A stretch of DNA of 64,000 bases from Aradus depressus. Lineage: Eukaryota; Arthropoda; Insecta; Hemiptera; Aradidae. Each line of letters begins with the position of its first letter. The stretch's first letter is position 1. Below, piece by piece: positions 9,649 through 19,857 of this stretch. The DNA lies in contig OY759220.1 in assembly GCA_963662175.1 (NCBI GenBank), positions 45,728,136 through 45,792,135 on the forward strand. The letters are read 5' to 3'. The position numbers were made by a program, and so were the translations under genes. Below the pieces are notes generated by a model. It had not been told where the DNA came from, did no database searches, and worked only from the letters and a program-made list of their open reading frames with translations.

Positions 9649-10980
9649 AATTGGAAGAAAGTATGTTATTGAGTATTGTGGAAATGAAGTATTTGATTTT
9701 GGGAATGAAAGGTTTAATTAAATTTAGTAGTATGTCAAATAGGTTTGATGAGGGGTCTTGTTCGTTGAGGTTAGTTTGATGAGGGGTGCTTGCTGGTGTC
9801 TGTGCCTGGTGTCTGCTCCGGGTAAACCAAGGGTTTGATTTAGCTCCTGAGGGGATGTTTTGCTGTGACTGTGGAGGATTTTCTGAGACTGGTTGGGGAG
9901 TAAGTCTAGATGGATTTGCATTTGTTGTGTCATGAATGTGGGTTGGTATGTGTTTTCTGTGTGTGATTCGTGATTGAAGTTTTAAGAAGGTTTCACAGCC
10001 TCTATAATTGGAGGGGTGGCTTCCACCACAGTTAGAGCACTTTGGGGACTCTTGGAGAGTACGTGATGGGCAAGCTGTGAAATGATCTCCTGCACACTTG
10101 ACACATTTTGGGTCAAGGTGGCAGAAGTTCTTGCTATGTCCCACTTGCTGGCAATTCGTGCACTGCACAATGCGTTGAGACCTCTTCCGCGGTTCGACAG
10201 TCACTATAGTGTAAAAAAGACGAGATAATTGAAAAATCGTTTTCCCCTCCGGATTATTCTGGAGCTCGAACGCACACAGTGGAGTGGGGCCTTTGTCCTT
10301 GTTCAGTAGCCTCGTTACACTGAGGACTGGGTATGTCGGGGTTAGTTCGTCTTGGATTTCGGTTTCAGTCAGGGAGTATGGAACCCCACGGATAACAACG
10401 GAAAGTTTCCTATCCTCGGGGTTCAGAAAAATATAGTATTTTACGTCATTTGTTTGGTAAAATTTGGTCAGTTTCCTAAAGTCTTCAGATGTCATAAGGG
10501 ATATTTTAATTTTTTTGTGGCATTGTTTTGTTTCGAAGGGAGATGTTGTGATACTTTTAATGTCTGTCAGTACTTTTTGAAAATCGTCGGCTTCACAAAG
10601 GAAAATTGGGGGGATTTTAAGTTGTTTTTCGGTCTGTGGGGTGGTATCGTTAGTGTTGGTCGGTGATGAGTGCTGCGAGTGGCGCGAATGTGTTGTGCGT
10701 GGGTATAGTGGAATGAATTGCGTACCTGTTCCGTTTGGGCTGGGTGTGGCTGGCCCCCGGTGAGGGCTCTCCGTCTAGCTGCATGGCTGACTCCGGGAGT
10801 GCTGGGAACTCCATGTCTTCTTCTAGGGGACAGGGTCTCTTCGGCTGGCTCACTAGTCGGGGTGAGTTCGACTGATCTGGGTTACCTGTATTGTTCAGTC
10901 GTGCTTTGAGGTTATCCGTGAGTCCATTTTTCGTGTTGACCGGTTTTTCGGTCGAGTTGATGTTGGGTTTCATTCTCATC
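9635..10980 (-). pseudogene. Jockey-type ORF1 (gag-like) with three zinc knuckles, one frameshift
   Basis: The nucleic-acid binding partner protein of the retrotransposon. The N-terminal part (to about 10680) is proline-rich and open upstream to 11015, but that start is a GTG. The first ATG in frame is at 10980. A one-base frameshift near 10650-10680 moves the reading to the frame that stays open to 9635. The middle contains VVIRGVP, typical of the RNA-binding-like segment before the knuckles in Jockey ORF1. It is followed by three cysteine-histidine knuckles: CTNCQQVGHSKNFC, CVKCAGDHFTAC and CSNCGGSHPSNYRGC, the last with the spacing usual in insect Jockey elements. A serine/glutamine/proline-rich linker and a hydrophobic C-terminus follow. 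Total about 448 codons. Confidence 0.88.
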
Positions 10981-11344
10981 CGTAACTTGGGTGAAAAGTA
11001 AGTAGTTTTGCTCACTTTTATGGGTATAAATAACTTTTCAAATAATAAAAAGGTAAATTTTCTTGAGACAATTTGTTTACGTGTTTAAACAAACAAAAGT
11101 TCACAAAAGCGTTAAATAAAACATTGAATTAGCAAATTTCCTAGCATCCTTAACCCTAGAATACTAACTACACGTCTCGAAGACGTATTCAAGATTTAAA
11201 ACGTCAGCTGCTTCGCTTGACTTTGAAGTGTTTCCCCCTCCTTCCAGCTATGCTTCGTTTAAGTAGCTTTGGGTTGATTTAGTTGGGTTCTAGCCGCCGG
11301 TCTTCATATTTCATGTAAGTATTGAATTTTTTTCATAACATAGT

Positions 11345-11490
11345 GCGTCTCAGAGACGTAGAGTTAGTATTCAACGTAAATTATTCTACGTCTCTTGGAC
11401 GTGTTGTTATGAATGATTGGTGTATTTGTCTACGTCTCTCAGACGTATTGTTATGAATAAAGGTGCTTATTCATACGTCTCTGTGACGTA
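11345..11490. repeat. Palindrome array inside the piggyBac-type element
   Basis: Four copies of a 15-17 base palindrome built on tacgtctc/gagacgta, starting at 11345, 11387, 11431 and 11474, so 42-44 bases apart. Single copies near the termini lie at 11172-11186 and 12615-12631. The even spacing and dyad symmetry suggest protein-binding sites, for example for transposase. This is inference. Confidence 0.75.
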
Positions 11491-12087
11491 GTATTAGTAA
11501 TGATAGGTGCTTTCATCCATAACTCTGATACACGGTTTTAGGATATATTTGTATTTTATATTTCGTTTGTGTTTCATGTTTATAAGTGAGTCCAATATGT
11601 GTGTTACCATTTATCTTGACAATGCCAACATAGTATAATTCTACTTTCTACTAACTCTTACCTATTTCAATTTGACTGACAATGAGTGAGACTGATTTGT
11701 CCTTCCTATTTTTTATTTGCTCTATTTTTCTTTTTATGTTTAAGTGCCTTTTTTTAAGGGTCCACACAGAAAATATATTTTGATTGTGATTTTTTAGCTT
11801 TAACTAAAGTTATAAAATTAGCAAAAAAGTTGGTAAAAATGAATGTTTGAAGAATGTGTTGGTCACATCCCTACTACCTATTTGTTCTACTTACTCTGAT
11901 TTATTCGAATTCGACTCCTATTTTTTAGTTTAAGTGTTTTTTTTTATAGGTTCTGAACAGAATATACCTATCAATTGTGTTTTTTTTTTTCTTAAAAATA
12001 AGGAAAGAGTTTTAAAAGTTGTCAAGGAGTTATTAAAAATATTTTTAATTAAAGTGTTGGTCATTTAAAATACCTTTTAGCATAATA

Positions 12088-12555
12088 ATTGAACACAATA
12101 GACATATACACCACTTCCTGCCTCAGAGTGTCAGTATAGACCGATCCAGCTTTCACACATTACTTCTGGCCCATAATAAGAATGATATCTCAAACATTTT
12201 TCATTATATAATCAGCGCTCTGAAACTAAGATCATTCATTGTTAATGAATAATGTATTTAACTTCCACAGTATATTACTATTAACTTATTATAACTTCTT
12301 ATTATAACTTATTATTAACTTCCATAGTATAGTACTTATTTTATTTATACTTTATTTATTTATGTTATTTATTTAGTTTGTTTAAGGTTCCTATAATTAC
12401 ATATGTCATTTTTGTCCAGCTGACCAATATATAATTTTGGAAATGTTAATGTAAATATTGTAAAAGTAATGGTCACTGACTCAATTGTATTGTATAGGGG
12501 TCATCCCTTTGAACAATAAAAATTATTATTATTATTATTATTATTGAACACAATA
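12088..12555 (+). mobile_element. 5'-truncated LINE (CR1/L2-like tail) with 13-bp target duplication
   Basis: The direct repeat attgaacacaata lies at 12088-12100 and 12543-12555. The insert between them ends in 'aacaataaaaatt' followed by (ATT)n, a simple-repeat tail typical of CR1/L2-clade LINEs. The 5' part contains only a decayed C-terminal frame. It is inserted into the piggyBac-type element and so is younger than it. Confidence 0.8.
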
Positions 12556-12749
12556 ATACGCATAACTTCAATACAAATCATTTCTGATAGCAAAAATGGA
12601 TTTTTAATGCCATGTACGTCTGAGAGACGTATAGTTAGTAACAAATATATCAAAGTTTATGTTAGTATTCCAGGGTTAAACGTTCTGCTCAACATAGGGT
12701 ATGTGACATCACCCAACACTCCTGCCAACTTCCTACTACCATCTCCAAT

Positions 12750-13104
12750 CCAAAAACTTGAGACGGGCCCGAATCAGTCAAAAATCGAAACCTTTTATAT
12801 TTAAGTCCTCACCAAAAATCTCTTCAAATCAATGTTATAATTCTAAGAGACACACAATACTTTTTATCGCCACACTCGGCTCACCCACGGCTACCTCATG
12901 GCTAGAGAGGAGCCTCCTCTTTGCATTGTATGTAACGTTCGACTTACCATTAAACACATCTTCAAAGAGTGCATCAGATACCAGGATATATTGGCAACCC
13001 TCAACCTCCCGTACAACCTGGCAGAGCCCTTCGGCGACCTTAGCACCTATTTAACGGCCCTTTTTTCGTTTTTAAAAAATAATAACTTACTCCAATTAAT
13101 ATAA
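12750..13104 (+). pseudogene. C-terminal end of an I-type LINE ORF2 (RNase H/zinc-finger tail)
   Basis: The conceptual reading gives RHTRLTHGYLMAREEPPLC and then IVCNVRLTIKHIFKEC, the familiar LINE ending 'xRxGHTxLTHxxLL..PxCxxC...T.xHilxxC'. The second part is intact from 12898 (stop at 13104), and the first needs a frame change near 12890. This segment normally follows RNase H in I-clade elements. It is followed by a GC-rich 3' untranslated region. Nothing upstream of 12750 matches, so the copy is 5' truncated. Confidence 0.75.
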
Positions 13105-13460
13105 TTTATTTTATCCTAACATAGGGGCTCTGTGTGGGGCCCTGGGGGTGGTCTGGTGTGCGGATGGTGGCCGGACCGGGGGGCTTGGGCGGCGCCACCG
13201 GGTTCTCTGGACTGATGCAGTCCCGGGCCTGGAGGATGTGGTCGGTGCCCATTACAAGCACATCCTCCATATCAGGCCTCGCTTACTTCTCCAGGGCCCA
13301 AGCTCTTTGCCTATAGAGAGACACCTGGTTTCGCCGTTCCTTGTCCCTTGGTCTGGTTGGGACGCCCACTGGGTGCCCCCGGGTCCTGGACTGGGTTTCC
13401 GTCTGGCTCCCCCCTTCGCCTCCCGCGGGGATCCGTTTTACTGTTACAGTACCTAGGCAC
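13105..13460 (+). mobile_element. GC-rich LINE 3' untranslated region
   Basis: About 350 bases, strikingly GC-rich in an AT-rich window, directly after the LINE stop. Parts recur in inverse at 23180-23340 (shared wording such as 'ccttgtcccttggtctggtt'), so it belongs to a mobile element rather than a host CpG island. The open frames at 13134-13456 are a side effect of the base composition. Confidence 0.65.
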
Positions 13461-14750
13461 TCATAACCAATATGGTTGACATGCCTTTTAAATCGGTTAT
13501 TATTAACTTTTTATCGGTGGTGGCTCGGTTTGTGAGATATGTACGTGTCGAAAACCGTCATAGAATTATCTTTTGAAACACATTTTTGTCCACGTTTGCT
13601 TGAGTTACACGATAATGATTAGTCCTATCCAAAAATTAGTCCTTATCAATAATGTTCCTTATTAAATTTTCAATATTTTTGGTGAATAAAGTTATATATA
13701 GCCTTCTGAAAAAACGTTCAAAAAACATTTCTCTAGGAAATACTGATAAGTAACGTTTTAAATAAAAATGATAAAAAATAAAATATATGTGATGTAGCAA
13801 CAACAGGACTTTCTTATACCAAACACTTTTACACTTTTTAGAAATCAAATACCTACCTATAAATTACTTTCTAACACGGTTTTATTATTAAAAAAAAAAA
13901 ACACATGAGAAATTGAAGCTTTCTAATTTCAAAATTGCTTAAAATATTTATTGTATAGGTAGCTATTATTTATTAGTGAACGTTTTGAAAATAAACATAC
14001 AATTAGAAAGAAATTATAATTCTTTTTTAGGCAGCGAAAGGATGAAGAAACAAAAAACAGTCAATTTACAAACTAATTTTCTTAGATTTTGGAAACAGTT
14101 TGTTCACAGTTCAAAGTAGTGTTAAATATAACAAGTAACAGAATAACTGTTCCTGCCTTAGTAACAAAACAGCAGATAGCAGGTCGGAGAGTAACAATTT
14201 AATAGTTTACATTATGTTAAGTTTAACATGCTATTTCTTAAATTTAAGTAGCAGAGTACTACTTTTGAAATAAAACAAGTCACCACTGGGAGGTACAATG
14301 AGAAGAGAGTCTCATATCTCTACACTGGAAGACTTAGTCTCTAGAGAAAGTTGACTGGGAGAAACCTTCGACCCGACCTCTTGTCAGCTAATCTTGGGAA
14401 CAGAGATCCCAACTCAGGTCACTGCTTCCCATCCCAGCCTTCCTTCTATTCCAGTCAGACCGGATGAAGACTTGTGGGTGGCAATCCTCCTATTTCTCAT
14501 TGATATGTATCTCCAAGGTTTAGACACAAACACAATTATACAAAAGACAATTATACAATTATTATTCAATAATTCCTAATGATTATAAGATTATAGCTAG
14601 GGGGACTGTTCATGAATTACGTAACGCTTCTATCGAAATATATATACAATTAGGGCCACGATCGATTTTTAGTTTTAGCCTGTTTAGTCTAGGGTCAAAT
14701 AATATATTAAACAGCTGTTTTCTTTTAATTACTGTCACCTTGATATTAAA
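13461..14750. other. No gene recognised
   Basis: AT-rich noncoding DNA. A somewhat less AT-rich stretch at about 14290-14520 has a 61-codon frame (14394-14579) but no recognisable motif or convincing splice sites. Confidence 0.45.
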
Positions 14751-14754
14751 ATTA

Positions 14755-14945
14755 GTTATTATGACTCATGCCCGGTCTTTAACTATGAGGTCCTACATAC
14801 TTGCCTACCTTAGTTACATAGGATAGTTGTCTTTTATGAGTACCTGACTCCGTACAGGCTCGGGACCATACCTTAACGTTCCATCCGAAGGACGACGTGC
14901 TCAAGATTTTTATTTCCCTGATGAAAAGAACCCTTGGTCCTCGGA
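14755..14945 (-). mobile_element. SINE fragment
   Basis: The 3' half of the SINE in minus sense: gactcatgcccgg..., a diverged centre, and 'catccgaaggacgacgtgctcaag'. Older than the 5.0 kb copy judging by its deletions; the tRNA end is gone. Confidence 0.8.
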
Positions 14946-16634
14946 CGGATACGATACTTCAAATACCTATACCTATTATAAGTGATGAAATTAATTATAC
15001 ACAGTATTCATTTCATATATTTATTTTCTTAAACCTTTGTATTAGGAAATATTGTAATCGTTACAAAAATAGAGATCAAGTTTTCAGTGGAATTTCAAGT
15101 TCATAGCTAAAATCAGATGAAGATGTCACAAATTGAGACCACTTTACTTTGAGGCCTCTATCTCTGTTCTTATTTTATTTAATTAAAAGTAAAATCTCTT
15201 CAAATAAAAACTGCAGAGAATACTGATATATTTTCGATGGCCGCCTGGTTTGCGGAGATATATGCCGAAAACTGCCACAAAATGACAATTCTTCTTAGAC
15301 GCTTGATTGATTTACATGAAAACTGTTCGTGTAATCGAAAAATTGGCTCTTAATTAATTAACCAACCTACGAAATTCCCTCAGATTTGCGATATATCCAA
15401 TATGGAAAAGGACTAATTCGGAAATGTATCATTTTACCTATCTATCTTAAATAGTGAATTTATAGTTTCGTCAAAACAAAAAGTAATTAACACGGATTTT
15501 GGGTAGCTTTACTCAGATCCTTCATTCATTGTCATCAGATTTAACACAAATATTTTTACTACCGAACAAAAACTTTTATTTGGATCAGCACTAGTGTACT
15601 TTCTATAGAAATATTTAAGCATAAAAAACAAAAAAATTAATTGCATTTTGCAGTGTTGGGCAGGCAACACTGGGGAAGGAATTTAAGGAAGGGGACAGAC
15701 AGGTTATATAAAGTATATATTTAAAAAGGCAAGTTCTGACATTATGTGATGTTAAGTTGTATATAATAAAGCTGTTTGTCATATAACTACTTATTTCTTA
15801 CAAATAGAGAACGTACATTTACTAGAAAGTGTGTTTCAATTTTGTTGTGGGGATCAGTGTTAAGATTAATTATCTCAACATGCAGTTTTACCTTTTTTTT
15901 TTCATTCAAAGTGAAGTAGTCCTATCTCTTGTTTCATAATACCAATAATCTTTCAACCTCTTTCTTAACGTTAGGTCAGGAAAAAAAGGTCAACACAATT
16001 TTCTGATACATTGACTCGTCAGCCGGCGTACATGTATGGAAAATAGAATGCCAATTCTGCAAAATCGGAAATTCACTTTATAAAAAAACAGTCATATAAG
16101 AGTATATTTTTTCTTTTTTTCTGGAACTCTCACAATGCTGTTTTATGGAATTATATTAGAAAGTAATATATTGTTTATTTTTCGGGTATGTCACTTTTTT
16201 CTCAAAGAAATAAACTTTTTTATTGTTTGGATTTTGTGATTTGAAAATATGTAGGTGGTAAAAAGAGAAAATAACCTTTGGACATTCACTCACACATTAT
16301 GCTTATCTGCAAAGGTTTTTTTTTTCGTTTTTTTTATTTTTTTTTTTCTAGTTTAGTGAAGTGAGTGTTTTTGAAGTGTTCACCTAAAGTGACACCAAGA
16401 TTGGGTGTCATGGCTACCTGCCCTAGATAATGACCCCACTTCTATCTCAATAACCTTTCATTATTTACTTTCTTTTTGAAAGAGTAATCTTATGTTAACT
16501 TTTTTTTTTGTTTTTTTATCTTTTTCAGGGTCTTGTAGGTCAAAGACCAGTATAAAAACACTTACAGTTTTGTTCTTTAGTACGATGTATGTCCTCAACG
16601 GAAAATAAGCTCCTCTTTACAGATGTTGTACTCC
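14946..16634. other. No gene recognised
   Basis: AT-rich DNA with poly(T) runs near 16315-16345 and 16501-16517. A splice-acceptor-like string (tttttatctttttcag, ending 16528) is present, but every frame after it hits a stop and the apparent donor downstream belongs to a family A fragment (about 16635-16705, minus). Confidence 0.45.
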
Positions 16635-16764
16635 TCCAGCTGTTCGAGGTATTGGGGAAGGTATGTCATCGGTCATGAATTCCATGTTTAGTTTTTATCA
16701 GAATTTCAATTCTCTGGGCACTATGACTCGGATAAAATGAACATATTGACACGATATTTTGTAT

Positions 16765-17352
16765 ATATTGTGATGTATAAAAAAAAATACACACATTAAA
16801 TATTATAATAAAAAAATTAATTATATTTATTTTTCTATAAAAAGCAATTTTCTTTTAAAACAAATGCGTAAAAAAACAAAACACGGCCATCAGCTGTTTT
16901 TAGTGTGTGGAGAGTGGAGTCGAGGCCTGGGTTGTATGGCGACGGTCAGAATGAAGATAGAGAGTGGTGTCGAGGCTTAAACAGTAATGAACTGAATAGA
17001 AGTGAATTGACGGTGAAATTGATCCAAAAAGAAGGTACTGTTCTTTGTTTATATGTACAGGATATATGCCCAAAAATATATAACTTAAATTTTAAAAAAT
17101 GGCCAAAATATATAAAAAAAAAAAAAGATTGAATTAGTGTTAAGAATTTAGTTTTTAAGATTTTTCTTTTGATTTTTGTTTGTTTCAATGTTTAGTTTTT
17201 TTAAATTTTATAATGTAGATGTAAACAAAAATAAACCCAAATTATTTGTTCTCGTAAATTATATTAGCCCAGTAAGATAATTTGAAAACGTTTGGATTAG
17301 ATTTAAAAATATTTGAAAAATTTAGAAAAAGTTTGTTAATTGAATTTTTTTT
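16765..17352 (+). repeat. Dispersed repeat B, copy 2
   Basis: Inverse partner of 465-1100. It carries the related frame at 16905-17132. Compared with copy 1 it lacks about 25 bases near its 3' end. The pair is inverted and 16 kb apart, so they are independent insertions rather than arms of one element. Confidence 0.7.
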
Positions 17353-17639
17353 AAATAGTGCACTCTAAAAAATTGCACCTCTTGAACTTTTGATATTTTT
17401 AGGGCCCTTTTCGAAAAATTACTGTAGAAATCAAAATTTAGTAAAAGAAAAGAGATAACATTTCTACAGTAAAGGTGGTAATTCTTATTGTTTATTTATT
17501 ATTATTATTTCATTATTATTAATTTATTTATTTAATTATTTTAAATTTACATTAACATTTTATTTTTTTACCACAATATTTAGAACCTTATGAGTACGAG
17601 CTATTGATTTTCAGCCAAATCGGTCAAAACATAGGGAAG

Positions 17640-18205
17640 GGGTGAAAAAAACAACTCTAATGACATCCTTCAAATGCTCCAATTTAAATCCCATATCCAC
17701 CAGATTCCGTCCCTCCGATCTTTACCTCCCTTCCCACAGGACAACAACCTACCACAACTCCTTCCTTATCCAGGCTAACTCCCTCTGGAACTCTCTCCCC
17801 CTCCGGATTCGCCATGCTCCTACTCTTCCAGTATCTCCTAACTCAGCAAACCTCTGATTCCTAAGGCTGGCTCCTATAAGTCTCTCACTCCACTGGACAG
17901 ATTGTTACTCTACTTTGTGTAGTACCATACTAACAATTTCACTTAATATATACATATATATTCTGACTTGTTTTTCTTTATAATTATTCATTATTATTTA
18001 CCTTATTTTTCTTACTTTGTTTATTCTTTATTTTTTAAGTTTACCTTTATGGTTTTTCATCGTCATTAACACCTAATGTTTCTTTAGTTAATTCCTAGAA
18101 GCCTCTTTTCCTTATTCTGTCTCAATTGGCTGATACTTGAATTCTTTTGTTTATTTCTTGTTATTCCCAGAGGACGTATGTCCCAGAATGAAGATTATTA
18201 TTTCA
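17640..18205 (+). pseudogene. LINE remnant, CR1/L2-like ORF2 C-terminus and 3' tail
   Basis: The frame 17642-17857 contains FRPSDLYLPSHRTTTYHNSF and ANSLWNSLP, the typical last residues of CR1/L2-type LINE proteins (arginine-rich strand, then xxWNSLP). The 3' region ends with wording like 'gtatgtcccagaatgaag' followed by ATTATT, as in related LINEs. No upstream reverse transcriptase remains. Confidence 0.65.
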
Positions 18206-18905
18206 TTTAAATGACTGCTGTTGTAATTAATGTTTCGACAGGAACGTTTATAATTAGTGTAATGAATAAATTAACACAACATTTTATTAGATACACAAAC
18301 AGAGAGAAATATGTTTTTCCATTTTTGTAAAACAAGAAATTCTGTTGAAAATTCAGCATCGAGTTTCTGACCGATTACATAACTGCCCCAGTACTTCGTT
18401 AGACACTATGCACTAATTTGTCTTTATTGCTTTAATTTTGTTAATCAAAGATATTCGTATGCAGGAGTCGATTTCGTTGCTTTGTTTTAATTTACGATTG
18501 TGTTGAAAAACATGTAATTGAGCATTGAATCGATGTAACTTACATAAAACATCGGTCATAGAACATAAATATTTTTTATTATCGGTTTCAATAGCCAGCT
18601 AGCATGTCAGTCTTTAAAAAAAATTATTTAGATCAGCGCAAGAGAGATACACAACGAAAAAAATAATATTTATTTCCGTTAAATCATAAAATGGTAATTG
18701 GATACGTCATATAATTGTGTACATCAAAATTGCTTTAAAATATGTACCACAACCGATATTAAATCTTAGAATGGAAACTCATAGATATGAGATAAAAAAA
18801 CAATATTTAAATTAATAATGAAAGGTATATAAATATCAGATTCCTGGTAATATAAGTACTATTTATATTTTAATTATAAATATTTTATATTTCGATTTCA
18901 GGATC
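18206..18905. other. No gene recognised
   Basis: AT-rich. A family A end fragment (plus sense) lies at about 18350-18405 ('gaccgattacataactgcc'). Confidence 0.4.
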
Positions 18906-18909
18906 GAAG

Positions 18910-19435
18910 GCGATGGTATTGCAGAGGTTCCACAATGCCAAAAGGTAGCGGCTCCAGAAACACTATAGCCGAGGTCGCTACCTCCAAGTCATGAAGTCGG
19001 GAACACCCAGATCCCTGTGTATCTGAGAATTTCTTACCATCCAAGGCATTACAGCAAGGCGGAGAACTTTGTTTTCGGACCTGAACCGTTTCTTAATGTA
19101 GGTCTGGCTTGTACTGAGTCATACAGAACATGCGTGTGTGATGAGTGCGGTGTAGAGTAGTGTGGCACATTCATGTCGGAGTGTAGTGTTCCTGTTTAGA
19201 AGTGGGTAGAGTGAGGAGAGTCTGGTGTCCCAGGTCAGTTTGGTGTCTAGGAGCACTCCTAATGTCACCGCCTGGTGTCTTGGTGACCAGGGAATGTTTT
19301 ACGTGGTTCATGTTTATCTGTGTTAGTGCGAAAAACTTAGTTTTCTTTTTCGCATTTAGCCTCAGCTTCCTCCTATTAAACAAATTTTCCATGACATCCA
19401 GACCCGTCTGAAGAGTGCGCATGGCCCTATGAAGA
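18910..19435 (-). pseudogene. Jockey-type reverse transcriptase fragment
   Basis: On the minus strand: RRKLRLNAKKKTKFFAL, then in a shifted frame VTLGVLLDTKLTWDTRLSSL and NRNTTLRHECATLLYTAL. This is the D-E motif and thumb region of a Jockey-like reverse transcriptase, close to the matching part of the 6.9-11 kb element but diverged. It is broken by frameshifts and stops and lacks the catalytic YADD block. Confidence 0.75.
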
Positions 19436-19750
19436 TCACAGTCCTATATCACATTAACTATATGAGGAGCATGTCACTGACATTGGTTGCCAGTGGCAGA
19501 CCTGGAGACTCAGGTATATCTTGGCAGACCTGGAGAATCAGGTATATCTTGGCAGACTAGTTAGAGATAAACATGGATGTTTTATATATTTTTTTAAATG
19601 TATTAATTATTTGTACTAGATCTTACGTTTATAGTGATTTCTGAAATTGAACAATAAGCAGTCACACATTTTTCGAAAAAGATTTCAAAATTTTAAACAA
19701 AACGTTAGAGATGTTTTCGCCAGAGATCTTGTGGAAGTTCATTGTAAATA

Positions 19751-19857
19751 CTACTGAATAAAACACTTAGAACAAGTCAAAAAATTCCACTATATTTATA
19801 TAAAATACACAATATATTTCGCTGGTTAGAGCATTGACAAGTGAACAACCAACGAAA
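19751..19857. repeat. Left part of a palindrome split by the Tc1 insertion
   Basis: 19764-19815 is the reverse complement of 21432-21483. 19810-19857 contains its own loop (tttcgctggtt ... aaccaacgaaat). When the Tc1 element and one TA are removed in thought, the two sides join into one hairpin of roughly 160 bases. An extra 'ataaa' interrupts the outer end of the left arm. Confidence 0.8.

Larger units (their letters stand above)
6850..11030 (-). mobile_element. Jockey-type non-LTR retrotransposon, nearly full length, degenerate
   Basis: Two reading frames in the order ORF1 (gag-like, zinc knuckles) then ORF2 (endonuclease plus reverse transcriptase) on the minus strand. The last codons of ORF1 overlap the first of ORF2 by 14 bases. 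An AATAAA-type signal lies near 6873 on the minus strand, and the 3' tail is a short GTT-rich stretch rather than a long poly(A). The 5' leader continues to about 11030. There are several frameshifts and at least one stop, so it is inactive. No target duplication was found. Confidence 0.9.
11150..12679. mobile_element. piggyBac-type non-autonomous element with TTAA target duplication
   Basis: TTAA at 11150-11153 and again at 12676-12679. Inside, 15-base terminal inverted repeats differ at one position (CCCTAGAATACTAAC against CCCTGGAATACTAAC). TTAA duplication plus CCCT termini is the hallmark of piggyBac transposons. There is no transposase frame. Six near-palindromes of the type ACGTCTC..GAGACGT lie inside, one close to each end and four in an array at 11345-11490. 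A LINE tail is nested at 12101-12542. Confidence 0.85.

Noticed and set aside
13134..13456. Open frames in a GC-rich island as a host gene or CpG island
   Set aside because: The island follows a LINE stop codon and partly recurs at 23180-23340, so it belongs to the LINE 3' region.
16529..16660. Possible exon between a strong polypyrimidine-CAG acceptor and an AAG/GTATGT donor
   Set aside because: All three frames contain stops between the signals, and the donor region is part of a minus-sense family A repeat.
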